From Bradyrhizobium sp. 195 (GTDB taxonomy: Bacteria > Pseudomonadota > Alphaproteobacteria > Rhizobiales > Xanthobacteraceae): 64,000 nucleotides of DNA. The position numbers were made by a program, and so were the translations under genes. The notes below the pieces were generated by a model that saw only the letters and a list, made by a program, of their open reading frames with translations, did no database searches and was not told where the DNA came from. Positions 24,899 to 33,709 of this stretch are shown in pieces (within the stretch, counting starts at the first letter, position 1; the number at the start of each line of letters is the position of its first letter). The stretch lies in NCBI RefSeq assembly GCF_023101665.1, contig NZ_CP082161.1:3658001-3722000 (forward strand). Reading direction: 5' to 3'.

Positions 24899-27046
24899 AT
24901 GACTGAGACAGACCTGGTCCGGGGACTCTATCGCCGCGAACGGCTTAGCCGGTTACTTGAACCCAAGACAGTTGCCGTCTTCGGGGCTTCTCAGAACGCT
25001 GCAGCACTGGGCAGCTCAGCATTCGAAAATCTGCGGGGATTCGCTGGTCGTGTGTATCCGATTAATCCCAAGTACGAGCTTATCGGAAATGACAGGTGCT
25101 ATCCCAGTCTGCGGGCCTTGCCTGAAAAAATCGACTGCGCCGTCATCGCGGTTCCGTACGAGGGTGTAGAGGCGGTTGTGAAGGAGTGCGCCGATAATCA
25201 AGTCGGCGGCGCGATAATCTTTTCCTCTGGTTTCGCAGAGACAGGACGGAGCGATCGCGTTTCGTCGCAACGGCGTATCGCCGAAATTGCGCGTGAAGCA
25301 GACTTGCGGCTTGTCGGGCCCAACTGCATTGGCGTCATCAACTTCATGACCGGCTTTGCTGCAATGTTTAACCGCGGGGTCAAGATCCTGCCGGCACGCG
25401 GCCCCGCGATCGGGATCGTCAGCCAGTCCGGCGCGATGGGCGGTTCTCTCGCAACCGCAAACCAACAAGGCGTCTCGATCAGTCATATGCTTGCAGGCGG
25501 CAATTCCTGCGATGTCGATGTGGCGGACTTCATCGCTTTTCTAGCTGAAGACCCAGATTGCAAATCGATAGCCTGCGTGTTCGAGGGACATAGTGCTCCA
25601 AGGCGTCTTTTGGCGGCCGCCGAAGTAGCGCAGGCCGCTGACAAGCCCCTGATAGTGCTGAAGCTTGCACGGAGCGAGGGAGGTGCAAGGGCGGCGATGT
25701 CCCATACAGGCTCCTTGGCCGGGTCAGAAGCTGCGTACAGAGCGCTCCTGCGCAAAACTGGAGCAATCGTCGTCGACACCTGGGAGGCCCTTTTAGAAAC
25801 TGCAGCATTCTTCGCGAAAGCACCGAGGCCCTCATGCGAGGGGGTCGCTGTCGCCGGTACCTCAGGAGGTATCTGCATCATGGCGGCCGATTCGGCCGAG
25901 GCGAACGGGCTGATTCTGCCATCCCTCGACGAAGATCTGCGGGCCCAACTCAAGGCTTCAATTCCCGACTTCGGGACGGCCGACAATCCCTGCGATATGA
26001 CGGGCGTGGGACGAGCCAAGCCGGAGGTCATAACCAACGTCTTGCGCGCATTCCTTACCCATGACTCATACGGTACAGCCATTATTCCTCACCCGATGCC
26101 GGCAGAATATGCGATCTCGCGAATACCTGCGTTTGAAGCTTTGGCTGCCGAAACCGGCAAGCCACTTTGTGTCGTATGGACGCCCGGCTGGTTGACAGGA
26201 CCAGGAGCCGCCGAATTTGAACAGGCGCCGCATCTGCCTCTTTTTCGTTCGATGGAGAGATGTTGCGCGACCTTGAAGGCTTGGCATGAGCGCGAAGCAG
26301 TGCGCCGAATTGCCTCGGCAGAGCGACAGAGCGTGTCAAAAGATGCAAGATTACGCGCGCATGAATTTCTGTCTGCCACGAAACGCGCCATTCTGACCGA
26401 GGACGAGTCCAAGCAGTTGCTGGGACTTTACGGTATTTCCACCGTCGAAGAGCGGCTGGCAAAGACGCCTGAAGAGGCCGTGCTCGCGGCTTTGGATCTG
26501 GGTTTCCCCGTTGTTCTCAAGATTGTATCGCCGGATTTGCCGCACAAGACTGAGATCGGGGGCGTCCACCTCAATTTGAAGAATGAGAGCGAAGTGCGCG
26601 AGGCCTTTGCCGCCATACTAGCGAAGATCCAAGCGATCAGTCCTCGACCGCGAATCGACGGTGTGCTTGTTCAGCAGATGCTGAAGGATGGTGTCGAAAT
26701 CTTGCTCGGAGCAAAAGTCGATCCTCTGTTTGGACCGCTGGTGATCATCGGGATTGGTGGAGTGTTCGTCGAATTGCTGAGGGATACGGTGACGGCGCTG
26801 GCTCCGGTAACGAAGCCCGAGGCCATTCTGCTCTTGCGAATGCTAAAAGGACGGCGCCTTCTCGAAGGTTTCCGCGGCTCGAAACCAGTTGATATCGAGG
26901 CGCTTGCAACTGTGATTGCCTTATTCTCGGAATTTGTCGCGGATCAGGCCGACCGCATAGCAGAAATCGATATTAATCCGCTGATCTGCCGTGGTGATCA
27001 GATCGTTGCTGTCGACGCCTTGGTTGCTCTTAGGGCGCCAGGCTGA
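24899..27046 (+). CDS. ADP-forming acyl-CoA synthetase (acetyl-CoA synthetase/PimA-like)
   Basis: This 715-residue single-chain NDP-forming acyl-CoA synthetase starts with a CoA-binding Rossmann domain (TVAVFGASQNAAALGSSAFE). It continues through GPNCIGVINF and IGIVSQSGAMGGSLATANQQ to the phosphohistidine loop AAMSHTGSLAGSEAAYRALL (His near residue 268). The ATP-grasp domain occupies roughly residues 490-715 (FPVVLKIVSPDLPHKTEIGG, ILLGAKVDPLFGPLVIIGIG). It is the only acid-CoA ligase in the window, so it may activate the imported carboxylic acid. The ATG at 24899 follows GGGATT; a TTG at 24854 would overlap the upstream gene. It forms an operon with the two dehydrogenase subunits. Confidence 0.87.
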   Translation: MTETDLVRGLYRRERLSRLLEPKTVAVFGASQNAAALGSSAFENLRGFAGRVYPINPKYELIGNDRCYPSLRALPEKIDCAVIAVPYEGVEAVVKECADNQVGGAIIFSSGFAETGRSDRVSSQRRIAEIAREADLRLVGPNCIGVINFMTGFAAMFNRGVKILPARGPAIGIVSQSGAMGGSLATANQQGVSISHMLAGGNSCDVDVADFIAFLAEDPDCKSIACVFEGHSAPRRLLAAAEVAQAADKPLIVLKLARSEGGARAAMSHTGSLAGSEAAYRALLRKTGAIVVDTWEALLETAAFFAKAPRPSCEGVAVAGTSGGICIMAADSAEANGLILPSLDEDLRAQLKASIPDFGTADNPCDMTGVGRAKPEVITNVLRAFLTHDSYGTAIIPHPMPAEYAISRIPAFEALAAETGKPLCVVWTPGWLTGPGAAEFEQAPHLPLFRSMERCCATLKAWHEREAVRRIASAERQSVSKDARLRAHEFLSATKRAILTEDESKQLLGLYGISTVEERLAKTPEEAVLAALDLGFPVVLKIVSPDLPHKTEIGGVHLNLKNESEVREAFAAILAKIQAISPRPRIDGVLVQQMLKDGVEILLGAKVDPLFGPLVIIGIGGVFVELLRDTVTALAPVTKPEAILLLRMLKGRRLLEGFRGSKPVDIEALATVIALFSEFVADQADRIAEIDINPLICRGDQIVAVDALVALRAPG

Positions 27047-27079
27047 TGCGGCCGACATGTCCGCAGCTATTAAACAACG

Positions 27080-28060
27080 TCAGCCTTGCGGGTGCAGGAT
27101 CACTTTTCCCATTGCTTTGCCCGTGGATAGGATGGAGAGCGCGTCTTTGATGCGCTCGAGCGGGAAGATCGAGTGGACGTGGGAGGACAGCTTCCCATCG
27201 CTCGCCCACTGAATGATTTGGTCCATATTGGATCGTGCATGAGCGGGAAATCTCTCCTCAAACAGCCATTGAAAGACACCGCGAATATCGCAACTTTTGA
27301 GTAGCGGCAGGTTTAGCGGGATCCGCGGGATGTCGCCCGCAGCAAAACCAATCACAAGGAAGCGCCCGCCGTAGCCGAGCGAACGCAGGGCGACTTCGCT
27401 ACGATCACCACCGACCGGGTCGAAGACGAGATCAATCCCTCTCTCGCCACCAATGCGCTTCAAGTTCTCCTTAAAGTCGGATCTTGCGTAGTTTACCAAG
27501 ATGTCGGCGCCGTGAGCCCTGCAAAACTCCAGCTTCCCGTCGGTTGACGCGCAGGCAATGACCCGCAACCCCAACAGCTTTCCTATTTCGATGGCAGCAA
27601 GGCCCGTGCCTCCGGCAGCGCCAAGGACCACAAGCGACTCCCCAACTTGTGCATTGCCGCGATCAGACAGAGCGTGGAGTGCGGTCGTGTAGATTGCCGT
27701 CAGACCAGCAGCTCGATCGTGGTCGAGATTGTCAGGGATCTTTGAGACCAGTTTGGCTGCGACGGCGGCCTGCTGGCTTGCTCCGCCGGTTCCCGCTCTT
27801 GCCAAAACACGGTCGCCCGGCTTGAGATCGCTTACCCCCGCTCCAACCCGCGCGATCACGCCCGAGAATTCGCTTGCGGGACAAAATGGTAGGGCCGGCC
27901 TTATCTGGTGCCGACCCTGGATCTTCAACAAGTCGAAAAAGTTCAGAGCGGCTGCTCGTATCTCTATGACGACCTCGCCAGGTGCGGGGACAGGATCAGG
28001 CAAATCTACCAGCTTGAGATCTTCTGGTCCGCACCAGTGTTCGCAAAGAATGGCTTTCAT
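27080..28060 (-). CDS. NADPH:quinone oxidoreductase-like MDR dehydrogenase
   Basis: This 326-residue zinc-free medium-chain dehydrogenase/reductase belongs to the quinone oxidoreductase class. The GroES-like domain contains AALNFFDLLKIQGRHQIRPA and PASEFSGVIARVGAGVSDL. The NADPH-binding motif is VVLGAAGGTGLAAIEIGKLL (around residues 146-165). In CoA-catabolic clusters such proteins often serve as enoyl-CoA reductases or quinone reductases. It converges with the acyl-CoA synthetase gene across 33 bases. It is the last gene of a leftward group with an SDR and an aldehyde dehydrogenase. Confidence 0.85.
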   Translation of the reverse strand: MKAILCEHWCGPEDLKLVDLPDPVPAPGEVVIEIRAAALNFFDLLKIQGRHQIRPALPFCPASEFSGVIARVGAGVSDLKPGDRVLARAGTGGASQQAAVAAKLVSKIPDNLDHDRAAGLTAIYTTALHALSDRGNAQVGESLVVLGAAGGTGLAAIEIGKLLGLRVIACASTDGKLEFCRAHGADILVNYARSDFKENLKRIGGERGIDLVFDPVGGDRSEVALRSLGYGGRFLVIGFAAGDIPRIPLNLPLLKSCDIRGVFQWLFEERFPAHARSNMDQIIQWASDGKLSSHVHSIFPLERIKDALSILSTGKAMGKVILHPQG

Positions 28061-28102
28061 CTAGATCAACCGATACCTTTTCAGGGCGCAGGCGCGCGCT
28101 GT

Positions 28103-28960
28103 TCAGACGGGATTCGCCGGCGAGTCAAAGGCGATCGATAGTGAAAGGGATCTCCATTTCTGGAACTCCGCAGCTTGTGTCGCGACCCGTTTCTCGAGCC
28201 GGTCGATGGCATCTTCTCCAAGCGGAATACGCAGCGGCGGGTTCTTTTCGTCAGTAAGCTGAATCAGGGCCTTGGCAAGCCGCTTGGGGTCCCCTGGCTG
28301 CGCCCCATCACGCGCAGTCATTCGCGTAGCGGTCAGCGATACAGCTGATTGCTCGTAGTCGGGAATTGGATTCAGTGGACGCTTCAGCGAACTCCCGGCG
28401 AAGTTCGTTCGTGTCGAACCTGGCTCAACGATCGTGACATTGATGCCAAAGGCTGCGACTTCTTGTGCCAGCGCGTCGGAAAACCCCTCGACGGCAAACT
28501 TGCTTGCCGCGTAAAACGCGAAACCTGGGGAGGCAGCATAACCGCCGGAAGAGGAGGTGTTGAAGATGTGGCCTCTCCGACGCTTCCGCATTCCCGGAAG
28601 CACGGCGCGCGTGACCTCGGCCAGCCCAAAGAAGTTTACCTCGAACATCGGCCGGTATTCGGCTGGCGTGGTTTCCTCCGCCGCGCCCAGGATTCCATAT
28701 CCAGCGTTATTGACGAGTACGTCAATGCCTTTGGTCATGGTCTCCGCCGCATCGACGACGCGCTTGATGGATCCGCCATCTGTAATATCCAGCTGGTGGC
28801 AGATTGCGGTATTCGGAAAGCGCTCGCGCAATCCCGCGACATTCGCCGGATTCAACGCCGTCATAACGGCAACGTTGCCATGTTCCAAAACTGTCTCGGC
28901 GATCGCAAGTCCCATTCCAGAATCACAGCCCGTGATGAACCAGGTCTTTCTAGCTGCCAT
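28103..28960 (-). CDS. Short-chain dehydrogenase/reductase
   Basis: This 285-residue classical SDR has the cofactor motif TGCDSGMGLAIAET near the N-terminus, VLVNNAGYGILGA around residue 80, and the catalytic Ser/Tyr/Lys as SSSGGYAASPGFAFYAASKF. It also has EPGSTRTNF. The TGCDSGMG fingerprint and overall length are typical of oxidoreductases acting on secondary alcohols. I placed the start at the ATG at 28958-28960, preceded by GGAAGGAAAGAG, rather than the GTG 18 bases upstream that overlaps this ribosome site. It lies between the MDR and aldehyde dehydrogenase genes, and oxidation of an alcohol intermediate is plausible. Confidence 0.83.
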   Translation of the reverse strand: MAARKTWFITGCDSGMGLAIAETVLEHGNVAVMTALNPANVAGLRERFPNTAICHQLDITDGGSIKRVVDAAETMTKGIDVLVNNAGYGILGAAEETTPAEYRPMFEVNFFGLAEVTRAVLPGMRKRRRGHIFNTSSSGGYAASPGFAFYAASKFAVEGFSDALAQEVAAFGINVTIVEPGSTRTNFAGSSLKRPLNPIPDYEQSAVSLTATRMTARDGAQPGDPKRLAKALIQLTDEKNPPLRIPLGEDAIDRLEKRVATQAAEFQKWRSLSLSIAFDSPANPV

Positions 28961-28994
28961 CGGTCTCTTTCCTTCCACGCTTTTCTCGATGCGA

Positions 28995-30431
28995 TCACAT
29001 TAGATGCGAAACGGTCTTGGCAATCGTGTAAGATTCTATTCCCTCGATGCCGCCCTCGCGTCCGAAGCCGCTGTCCTTGATTCCTCCGAATGGAATGCCG
29101 GAAGTCGACACGGTGAGATGGTTTATTCCAATCGTTCCGCATTCCAATTGCCGCGCAAGAAGCTCGGCCGTCGCCGCGGAACGCGTAAAGACATAGCCGG
29201 CAAGTCCGTAGGGAAGTCCGTTTGCGCGTGAGACTGTTGGCTCAAGTTCGTTGAACCGGTTGATGATTGCGACTGGACCAAAAGGCTCCTCGGACATGAT
29301 CCGTGCTTGATCGGGGACGTCGACGAGGACTGTCGGCTCGAAAAAGCAGCCGCCATTCCCGATACGGTTTCCGCCATACGCCACCCGTGCACCATGAGCG
29401 ACGGCATCGATCACGAGACCCTCTATTGCTGCCAATCGGCGCGAATTTGCCACCGGCCCCATGGACACGCCGGCCTCGAAGGCGGGGCCTACCTTGATCT
29501 TCGACACCTCGGCGACGAAGCGATCCAAAAACGCGTCGTGGACTCGGTCATGGACCCAGAAACGCGTTGGGGATAGGCAAGCTTGGCCCGCATTTCGGTA
29601 CTTTACGTAAGCGAGCTTTTGAGCGGCAGCGACTGCGTCGGCATCTTCACATACAATGACCGGAGCATGGCCGCCGAGTTCCATGACGCTGGGCTTCATG
29701 TGACGAGCTGCTTGCTCAGCCAGCCGCTTGCCCACGGAAACCGAGCCGGTGAAAGTAACAAGCCGGATCGTGGGCGAAGCGATCAAGTAGGAGGAAATCT
29801 CCCCAGGATCTCCGTATACCAAGTTGAGCGCGCCATCTGGGAGGCCTGCTTCGACGAAGCATTGGACAACGGCTGCGGTGCTGGCAGGCGTTTCTTCGGC
29901 GCCCTTCATGATCAGCGAGCAGCCCGCGCCCAACGCGCTACCGATTTTGCGGCAAGGCGTGAACACAGGCGCGTTCCACGGGGTAAATGCAGCGACCGGA
30001 CCGATGGGCTCACGTAGCACCATCATACGCAGTCCTGATTCCGACGGGACAACGCGGCCATACAGTCGCCTGGCCTCATTCGCGTCCCACTCGATAATTT
30101 CCGCAGCGCGGAGAACGTAGCTCTTGGCCTCCTCGAACGGTTGCCCCTCCTCAAGAGCAGCAAGTCGCGCAATTTCATCCTTCCGCTGTCGAAGAATCCG
30201 CGCGGCAGTAAGGAGAATGTCCGCACGTTTGGCTGGCGCAACGGTTCGCCACTCGGAAAACCCTCTCTCGGCCCCTTCTATTGCGCGATCGAGATCGTTC
30301 CGACTGGCGTATTGGAGCTCGCCGAGGATTGAGTCATCAGCCGGATTCACGACTGCTCGCCTACTTTCGCCGTTACCCCGAACCCATCTGCCGTCGACAT
30401 AAAGGTTCAAGTCGGGATACTTATCGTTCAT
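28995..30431 (-). CDS. NAD(P)-dependent aldehyde dehydrogenase
   Basis: This 478-residue aldehyde dehydrogenase resembles succinate-semialdehyde or benzaldehyde dehydrogenases. Motifs are FTPWNAPVFTPCRKIGSALG (cofactor binding), TFTGSVSVGKRLAEQAA, VMELGGHAPVIV (catalytic Glu), NAGQACLSPTRFWV (catalytic Cys) and EEPFGPVAII. The ATG at 30429-30431 begins directly before YPDLNLYVDGRWV, the usual N-terminus. It is the first gene of the leftward operon and is divergent from the IclR regulator, with a clear palindrome between them. It would convert an aldehyde intermediate into the carboxylic acid that the synthetase or CoA transferases then activate. Confidence 0.88.
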   Translation of the reverse strand: MNDKYPDLNLYVDGRWVRGNGESRRAVVNPADDSILGELQYASRNDLDRAIEGAERGFSEWRTVAPAKRADILLTAARILRQRKDEIARLAALEEGQPFEEAKSYVLRAAEIIEWDANEARRLYGRVVPSESGLRMMVLREPIGPVAAFTPWNAPVFTPCRKIGSALGAGCSLIMKGAEETPASTAAVVQCFVEAGLPDGALNLVYGDPGEISSYLIASPTIRLVTFTGSVSVGKRLAEQAARHMKPSVMELGGHAPVIVCEDADAVAAAQKLAYVKYRNAGQACLSPTRFWVHDRVHDAFLDRFVAEVSKIKVGPAFEAGVSMGPVANSRRLAAIEGLVIDAVAHGARVAYGGNRIGNGGCFFEPTVLVDVPDQARIMSEEPFGPVAIINRFNELEPTVSRANGLPYGLAGYVFTRSAATAELLARQLECGTIGINHLTVSTSGIPFGGIKDSGFGREGGIEGIESYTIAKTVSHLM

Positions 30432-30504
30432 GTGCTCGATCACCCGGTTGTGCCCCTTCGTTGCATCGCGCTCGACGCCGCCGTAGGCGGAACTCCGGGG
30501 TGGC

Positions 30505-30522
30505 GTTTCGTATCTACGAAAC
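30505..30522. promoter_or_regulatory. Palindromic operator for the adjacent IclR regulator
   Basis: GTTTCGTATCTACGAAAC is an inverted repeat with 8-base arms and a 2-base centre, located between the divergent aldehyde dehydrogenase and IclR genes and 24 bases before the IclR start. Positions 30507-30522 match the palindrome at 22540-22555 at 15 of 16 bases. The location suggests autoregulation and control of the leftward operon. Confidence 0.65.
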
Positions 30523-30545
30523 AAGTTCGGATATAGGAAAGACAG

Positions 30546-31379
30546 ATGGACAATAAGAAGAGGCGACCCGGATCGTCAAGCACAAGTCGCGAGGGTCATC
30601 GAACGGCCGGTCGCGTCCTCGATGTGCTCGAATTGCTGGCTTACTCGGCGAGCGGGCTCACGTTGACCGATCTTGGCGATGAGCTTCATGCGCCTCGAAG
30701 CAGTCTATTTCCTCTACTGAAGACGCTGACCCAGCGTGGTTATCTAAGCTTGGATGAAGGCGGGCGGTATCAGCTTGATACGAAAATCTTCGAATTGAGC
30801 ATGAGGACTCTGGGAGAGCGCGACCTGAGAGAAGTTGCCCGACCAGTTCTGAAGAATCTTTCGAGAAGAACAGGAGAAGGGGTTCTCCTCGCCGTACTCG
30901 CAAGCGACAAGCGCGCCGTCCTATACGTCGACAAGGTGGAGGGCAGGCATAGGCTTCGCTACGCTGTCGGGTTGGGTGAGCGTCGATCGCTGCACGCGAC
31001 ATCGACTGGAAAGGTGTTTTTGGCGTTTATGGGACTAGAAGAGCGCAACGATGTCGTTCAGTCCATCGAGCTCGAGCGCTATACGCCCAAGACCATTACG
31101 TCGAAAAAGACGCTCCTGCAGGAGGTGGCGAAAGTGAAGAGCGAGGGAGTTTGCGTCAACGTCGATGAATCGGAGCTTGGTCGATGCGGCATCGCCGCGC
31201 CGATTTTCGATCACAATGGCGAACTGATTGCGGCATGCGCGCTCGGAGCTCCGAAAGAGCGCGTAGGGAAGACACTCGCTAGACTTGTGCCCGAGGTCAG
31301 AACCGCCGCGATGACTATCTCAAAGATGCTTGGCCACGTCCCCAGTGCGAGGACGGTCAAACCGAAAGGCAAGGGCTGA
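30546..31379 (+). CDS. IclR-family transcriptional regulator
   Basis: This 277-residue IclR protein has a winged helix at residues 20-75 (RVLDVLELLAYSASGLTLTD, then APRSSLFPLLKTLTQRGYLS). Its C-terminal effector-binding domain includes GEGVLLAVLASDKRAVLYVD and SLHATSTGKVFLAFMG, and ends in GVCVNVDESELGRCGIAAPI. IclR proteins often control aromatic and fatty-acid catabolism. It is divergent from the aldehyde dehydrogenase operon with a strong palindrome upstream, and a second palindrome follows the gene at 31429. It is one of three IclR paralogues in this cluster. Confidence 0.9.
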   Translation: MDNKKRRPGSSSTSREGHRTAGRVLDVLELLAYSASGLTLTDLGDELHAPRSSLFPLLKTLTQRGYLSLDEGGRYQLDTKIFELSMRTLGERDLREVARPVLKNLSRRTGEGVLLAVLASDKRAVLYVDKVEGRHRLRYAVGLGERRSLHATSTGKVFLAFMGLEERNDVVQSIELERYTPKTITSKKTLLQEVAKVKSEGVCVNVDESELGRCGIAAPIFDHNGELIAACALGAPKERVGKTLARLVPEVRTAAMTISKMLGHVPSARTVKPKGKG

Positions 31380-31428
31380 GAGCAGAACGGTTTCTGGGGA
31401 GTGATAAACGGTATGTCCTCAGATACCA

Positions 31429-31448
31429 GATCGCACATATGTGCGATC
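31429..31448. promoter_or_regulatory. Perfect 20-base palindrome, candidate operator
   Basis: GATCGCACATATGTGCGATC is a perfect 20-base palindrome in the 166-base gap between the IclR gene and the nitronate-monooxygenase-like gene. Its first 12 bases recur exactly at 51011-51022 in another intergenic region, and related CATATG-centred elements occur elsewhere in the cluster. It has no T-tract and is too compact for a terminator; a repressor or activator site for the downstream gene is the best reading. Confidence 0.55.
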
Positions 31449-31545
31449 GTATGGCCATTGGGCGGCTCCTCGCGTCACTGAGCGCGCGCGGGATGCTAAG
31501 GGTTAGCCCGATAGGATCATCGAACCTCAGGAAACTAGTCACCAA

Positions 31546-32544
31546 ATGCGTCCGCAGGCCTTTCGAACCCGATTGACGGAATTGCTCGGCATCCGACATC
31601 CAATTCTCTGCGGAGGTCTTGGGCCGGGCGTATCAGATGCGAAATACGTAGCGGCCTGCGTCAATGCCGGTGCGATGGGCTTTATCGTTGCCGCCGGGTT
31701 TTCTGATCCCGCGCAATTCCGCTCCGAGCTGCGGCTTTGTCGCCAACTGACAGACGGTAAGCCGTTTGGGGTCAATCTCTACATCTCGAGGATCTCCGGG
31801 GGCATCGAAAAGACTGCGAGGCAGCTCGACATCTTGATCGAAGAGGGGGTGACCTGCGTTGAAACCGCTGGTGCCAGTCCGGAGCCGTTGATGGCGAGGC
31901 TCAAGGACGCCGGAATTGTGGTCCTGCACAAGGTGCCCGCGGTCAGATACGCTCTGGCAACCGTGCGAGCTGGAGCCGACGCCGTCATCGTTGTCGGGAA
32001 CGAGTGCGGAGGCCACCCCGGTGTGTTTCAAATCGGCACCATGGTCCAGGCGGCACATGCGCCGGCTGTCGTGAATGTGCCAGTCGTGATCGGCGGTGGT
32101 ATTGGGACTGGTCGGCAGATGGTTGGTGCGCTGGCAATGGGAGCGGAAGGCGTTATCCTCGGAACCCGGATGATTGTTTCCGAAGAGCTCTGGATCAGCC
32201 GCAGCTACAAGGAGCACGTCACGACGTTGGACGGTACTGAGAGCGTTGTCGTCAAAACGGCGATTCGAGACAACCATCGTGTGCTTAACAACGAGAGCGC
32301 AAAAGCTGCAGCCGAGTTGGATCGTCTCCAAACAGTTGATTTCGAGGCGTACCGGCCGCACATCATGGGCGACCTCGCTCGCGAGGCCTATAGGACCGGG
32401 GACTGGAGCAAAGGCATGCTGGACTTGGGACATGCAGCCATTTTTGCCGACAAAGTCGAGCCCGTGGAGGTGATCATCGATCGCATGATCGACGACGCCG
32501 TTGGGGCTATGGCCAGGCTTCCCGCCGTCGCCGGTGCACAATAG
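31546..32544 (+). CDS. Nitronate monooxygenase-like FMN enzyme
   Basis: This 332-residue TIM-barrel flavoprotein belongs to the nitronate monooxygenase/2-nitropropane dioxygenase and FabK-like family. Visible motifs are HPILCGGLGPGVSDAKYVAA near the N-terminus, GADAVIVVGNECGGHPG around residue 150 (FMN phosphate region with the conserved His) and VPVVIGGGIGTGRQMVGALA, then GAEGVILGTRM. Members beside acyl-CoA genes are often misannotated; they may act as enoyl reductases or remove reactive by-products. It stands alone between a palindrome and a strong hairpin terminator, so it is probably monocistronic. Confidence 0.83.
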   Translation: MRPQAFRTRLTELLGIRHPILCGGLGPGVSDAKYVAACVNAGAMGFIVAAGFSDPAQFRSELRLCRQLTDGKPFGVNLYISRISGGIEKTARQLDILIEEGVTCVETAGASPEPLMARLKDAGIVVLHKVPAVRYALATVRAGADAVIVVGNECGGHPGVFQIGTMVQAAHAPAVVNVPVVIGGGIGTGRQMVGALAMGAEGVILGTRMIVSEELWISRSYKEHVTTLDGTESVVVKTAIRDNHRVLNNESAKAAAELDRLQTVDFEAYRPHIMGDLAREAYRTGDWSKGMLDLGHAAIFADKVEPVEVIIDRMIDDAVGAMARLPAVAGAQ

Positions 32545-32550
32545 TCAAGA

Positions 32551-32586
32551 ACCCAAAGGCGGTGGACAAGCTGTCCGCCTTTGGGT
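32551..32586. terminator. Bidirectional hairpin terminator
   Basis: ACCCAAAGGCGG (32551-32562) is the exact reverse complement of CCGCCTTTGGGT (32575-32586), giving a 12-base stem. Alternative pairing of GGACA with TGTCC extends the structure inward. It lies in the 53-base gap between two converging genes and can serve both. No long T-tract follows on either strand, so efficiency is uncertain. Confidence 0.7.
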
Positions 32587-32597
32587 CGATCGGATGA

Positions 32598-33389
32598 TTA
32601 CTCGCCTTTTGGCTGTAGGTCGGCGAAGCGTGGCGGCCGCTTTTCTATGAGGCTGGCAACGCCCTCCGCGAAATCAATGCGGTGCCCTGGCGCGTGTCCG
32701 AGTGCCTTGGCTCCATCTTCGGCCGCGGTGCAATCGGAAAGCCAATCACTGAAGACCTGCTGCTTAGCATCCGCCATCGCGACGGGCGAACAGTTTGCCG
32801 CGATTTCACGAGCATATTGCATTGCATGATCGAGTAATTGCGAGTCGGGTAGTACCGCCGTAACTAGACCGATTCGCTCAGCTTCATTTGCGCTGACGCG
32901 CCGTCCGGATAGCAACAGCTCCATTGCGCGGCCGTGACCGACAATGCGAGGCAATAGCCACGACGAGCCGTATTCGGCGTTCAGTCCACGGCGCACGAAA
33001 GCCGTTGAAAAAACAGCGCTCTCTGCTGCAAAACGGACGTCGAAATGTAGAGCCTGAACCAGTCCAAACCCAGCGCACCCGCCGTTAATCGCGCCGATGA
33101 TGGGCTTTCGCACGGTGAGAGCGTGGGTCATGCGACGGCCTTTCGATGGCAGTCGTCGAGCTCCAGATGCCGACTTCTCGAGTGATTGGGCGTCCATTCC
33201 AACACAGAAGCCGCGCCCCACGCCAGTCACAACGATGACCCTCACGGCTGGGTCCGCGTCTGCCTCATCTAGATGGTCGAAATAGAGGTCCCCAAGATCG
33301 TACGTCCACGCGTTCTGACGTTCAGGTCTATTCAATGTAAGAACCGTCACTGCGCCATCTTTTTCGCGAAGTACCTCAGCTGTTGTCAC
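32598..33389 (-). CDS. Enoyl-CoA hydratase/isomerase family protein
   Basis: This 263-residue crotonase-fold protein carries the oxyanion-hole segments GRGFCVGMDAQSLE (about residues 60-73) and AINGGCAGFGLVQAL, and the GLNAEYGSSWLLPRIVG motif that provides the second catalytic Glu position. The start is taken as the GTG at 33387-33389 because GGGAGG lies 4 bases upstream; the frame is open to 33650, but no better start is seen. It closely resembles the crotonase at 50.1 kb (shared FSTxFxRRGLxAEYG), suggesting duplication. The reaction is hydration or isomerisation of an unsaturated acyl-CoA, with unknown substrate. Confidence 0.83.
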   Translation of the reverse strand: MTTAEVLREKDGAVTVLTLNRPERQNAWTYDLGDLYFDHLDEADADPAVRVIVVTGVGRGFCVGMDAQSLEKSASGARRLPSKGRRMTHALTVRKPIIGAINGGCAGFGLVQALHFDVRFAAESAVFSTAFVRRGLNAEYGSSWLLPRIVGHGRAMELLLSGRRVSANEAERIGLVTAVLPDSQLLDHAMQYAREIAANCSPVAMADAKQQVFSDWLSDCTAAEDGAKALGHAPGHRIDFAEGVASLIEKRPPRFADLQPKGE

Positions 33390-33481
33390 GATGCCTCCCT
33401 GCTCATGTTCAAATGTTGAAGATCGCTTGATCCTCGCGGTGCGCGGCTGTTCAAGTTGAGACGGTTCTCGCGCCAGGATTG

Positions 33482-33496
33482 CTCGTTCGGAACGAG
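33482..33496. promoter_or_regulatory. Short perfect palindrome in a divergent promoter
   Basis: CTCGTTCGGAACGAG is a perfect inverted repeat (7-base arms around one G) in the 320-base gap between the leftward crotonase gene and the rightward etfB. The same gap has a CATATG-centred element (AGCGCATATGTGTC, 33572-33585). No gene is visible in the gap. The palindrome is a candidate IclR or TetR site; no direct evidence exists. Confidence 0.4.
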
Positions 33497-33709
33497 ATCC
33501 GCGTCGAGTATACGTCGTTCTGAAGACGAAACACGAGATGTACTTGGAAAAGGCCGGCGATCCGAATGGATAGCGCATATGTGTCAAATTCCTGGACAGA
33601 GATCGCGGCTCTTGCTGAATTCGTTGGTTGCCTGCAGATCGACTTCGCATCCATGGGCGGCGGCAGCCTTAACGCAGCGCATCTGCGATCAGAACTCTAA
33701 GAGGTAACA

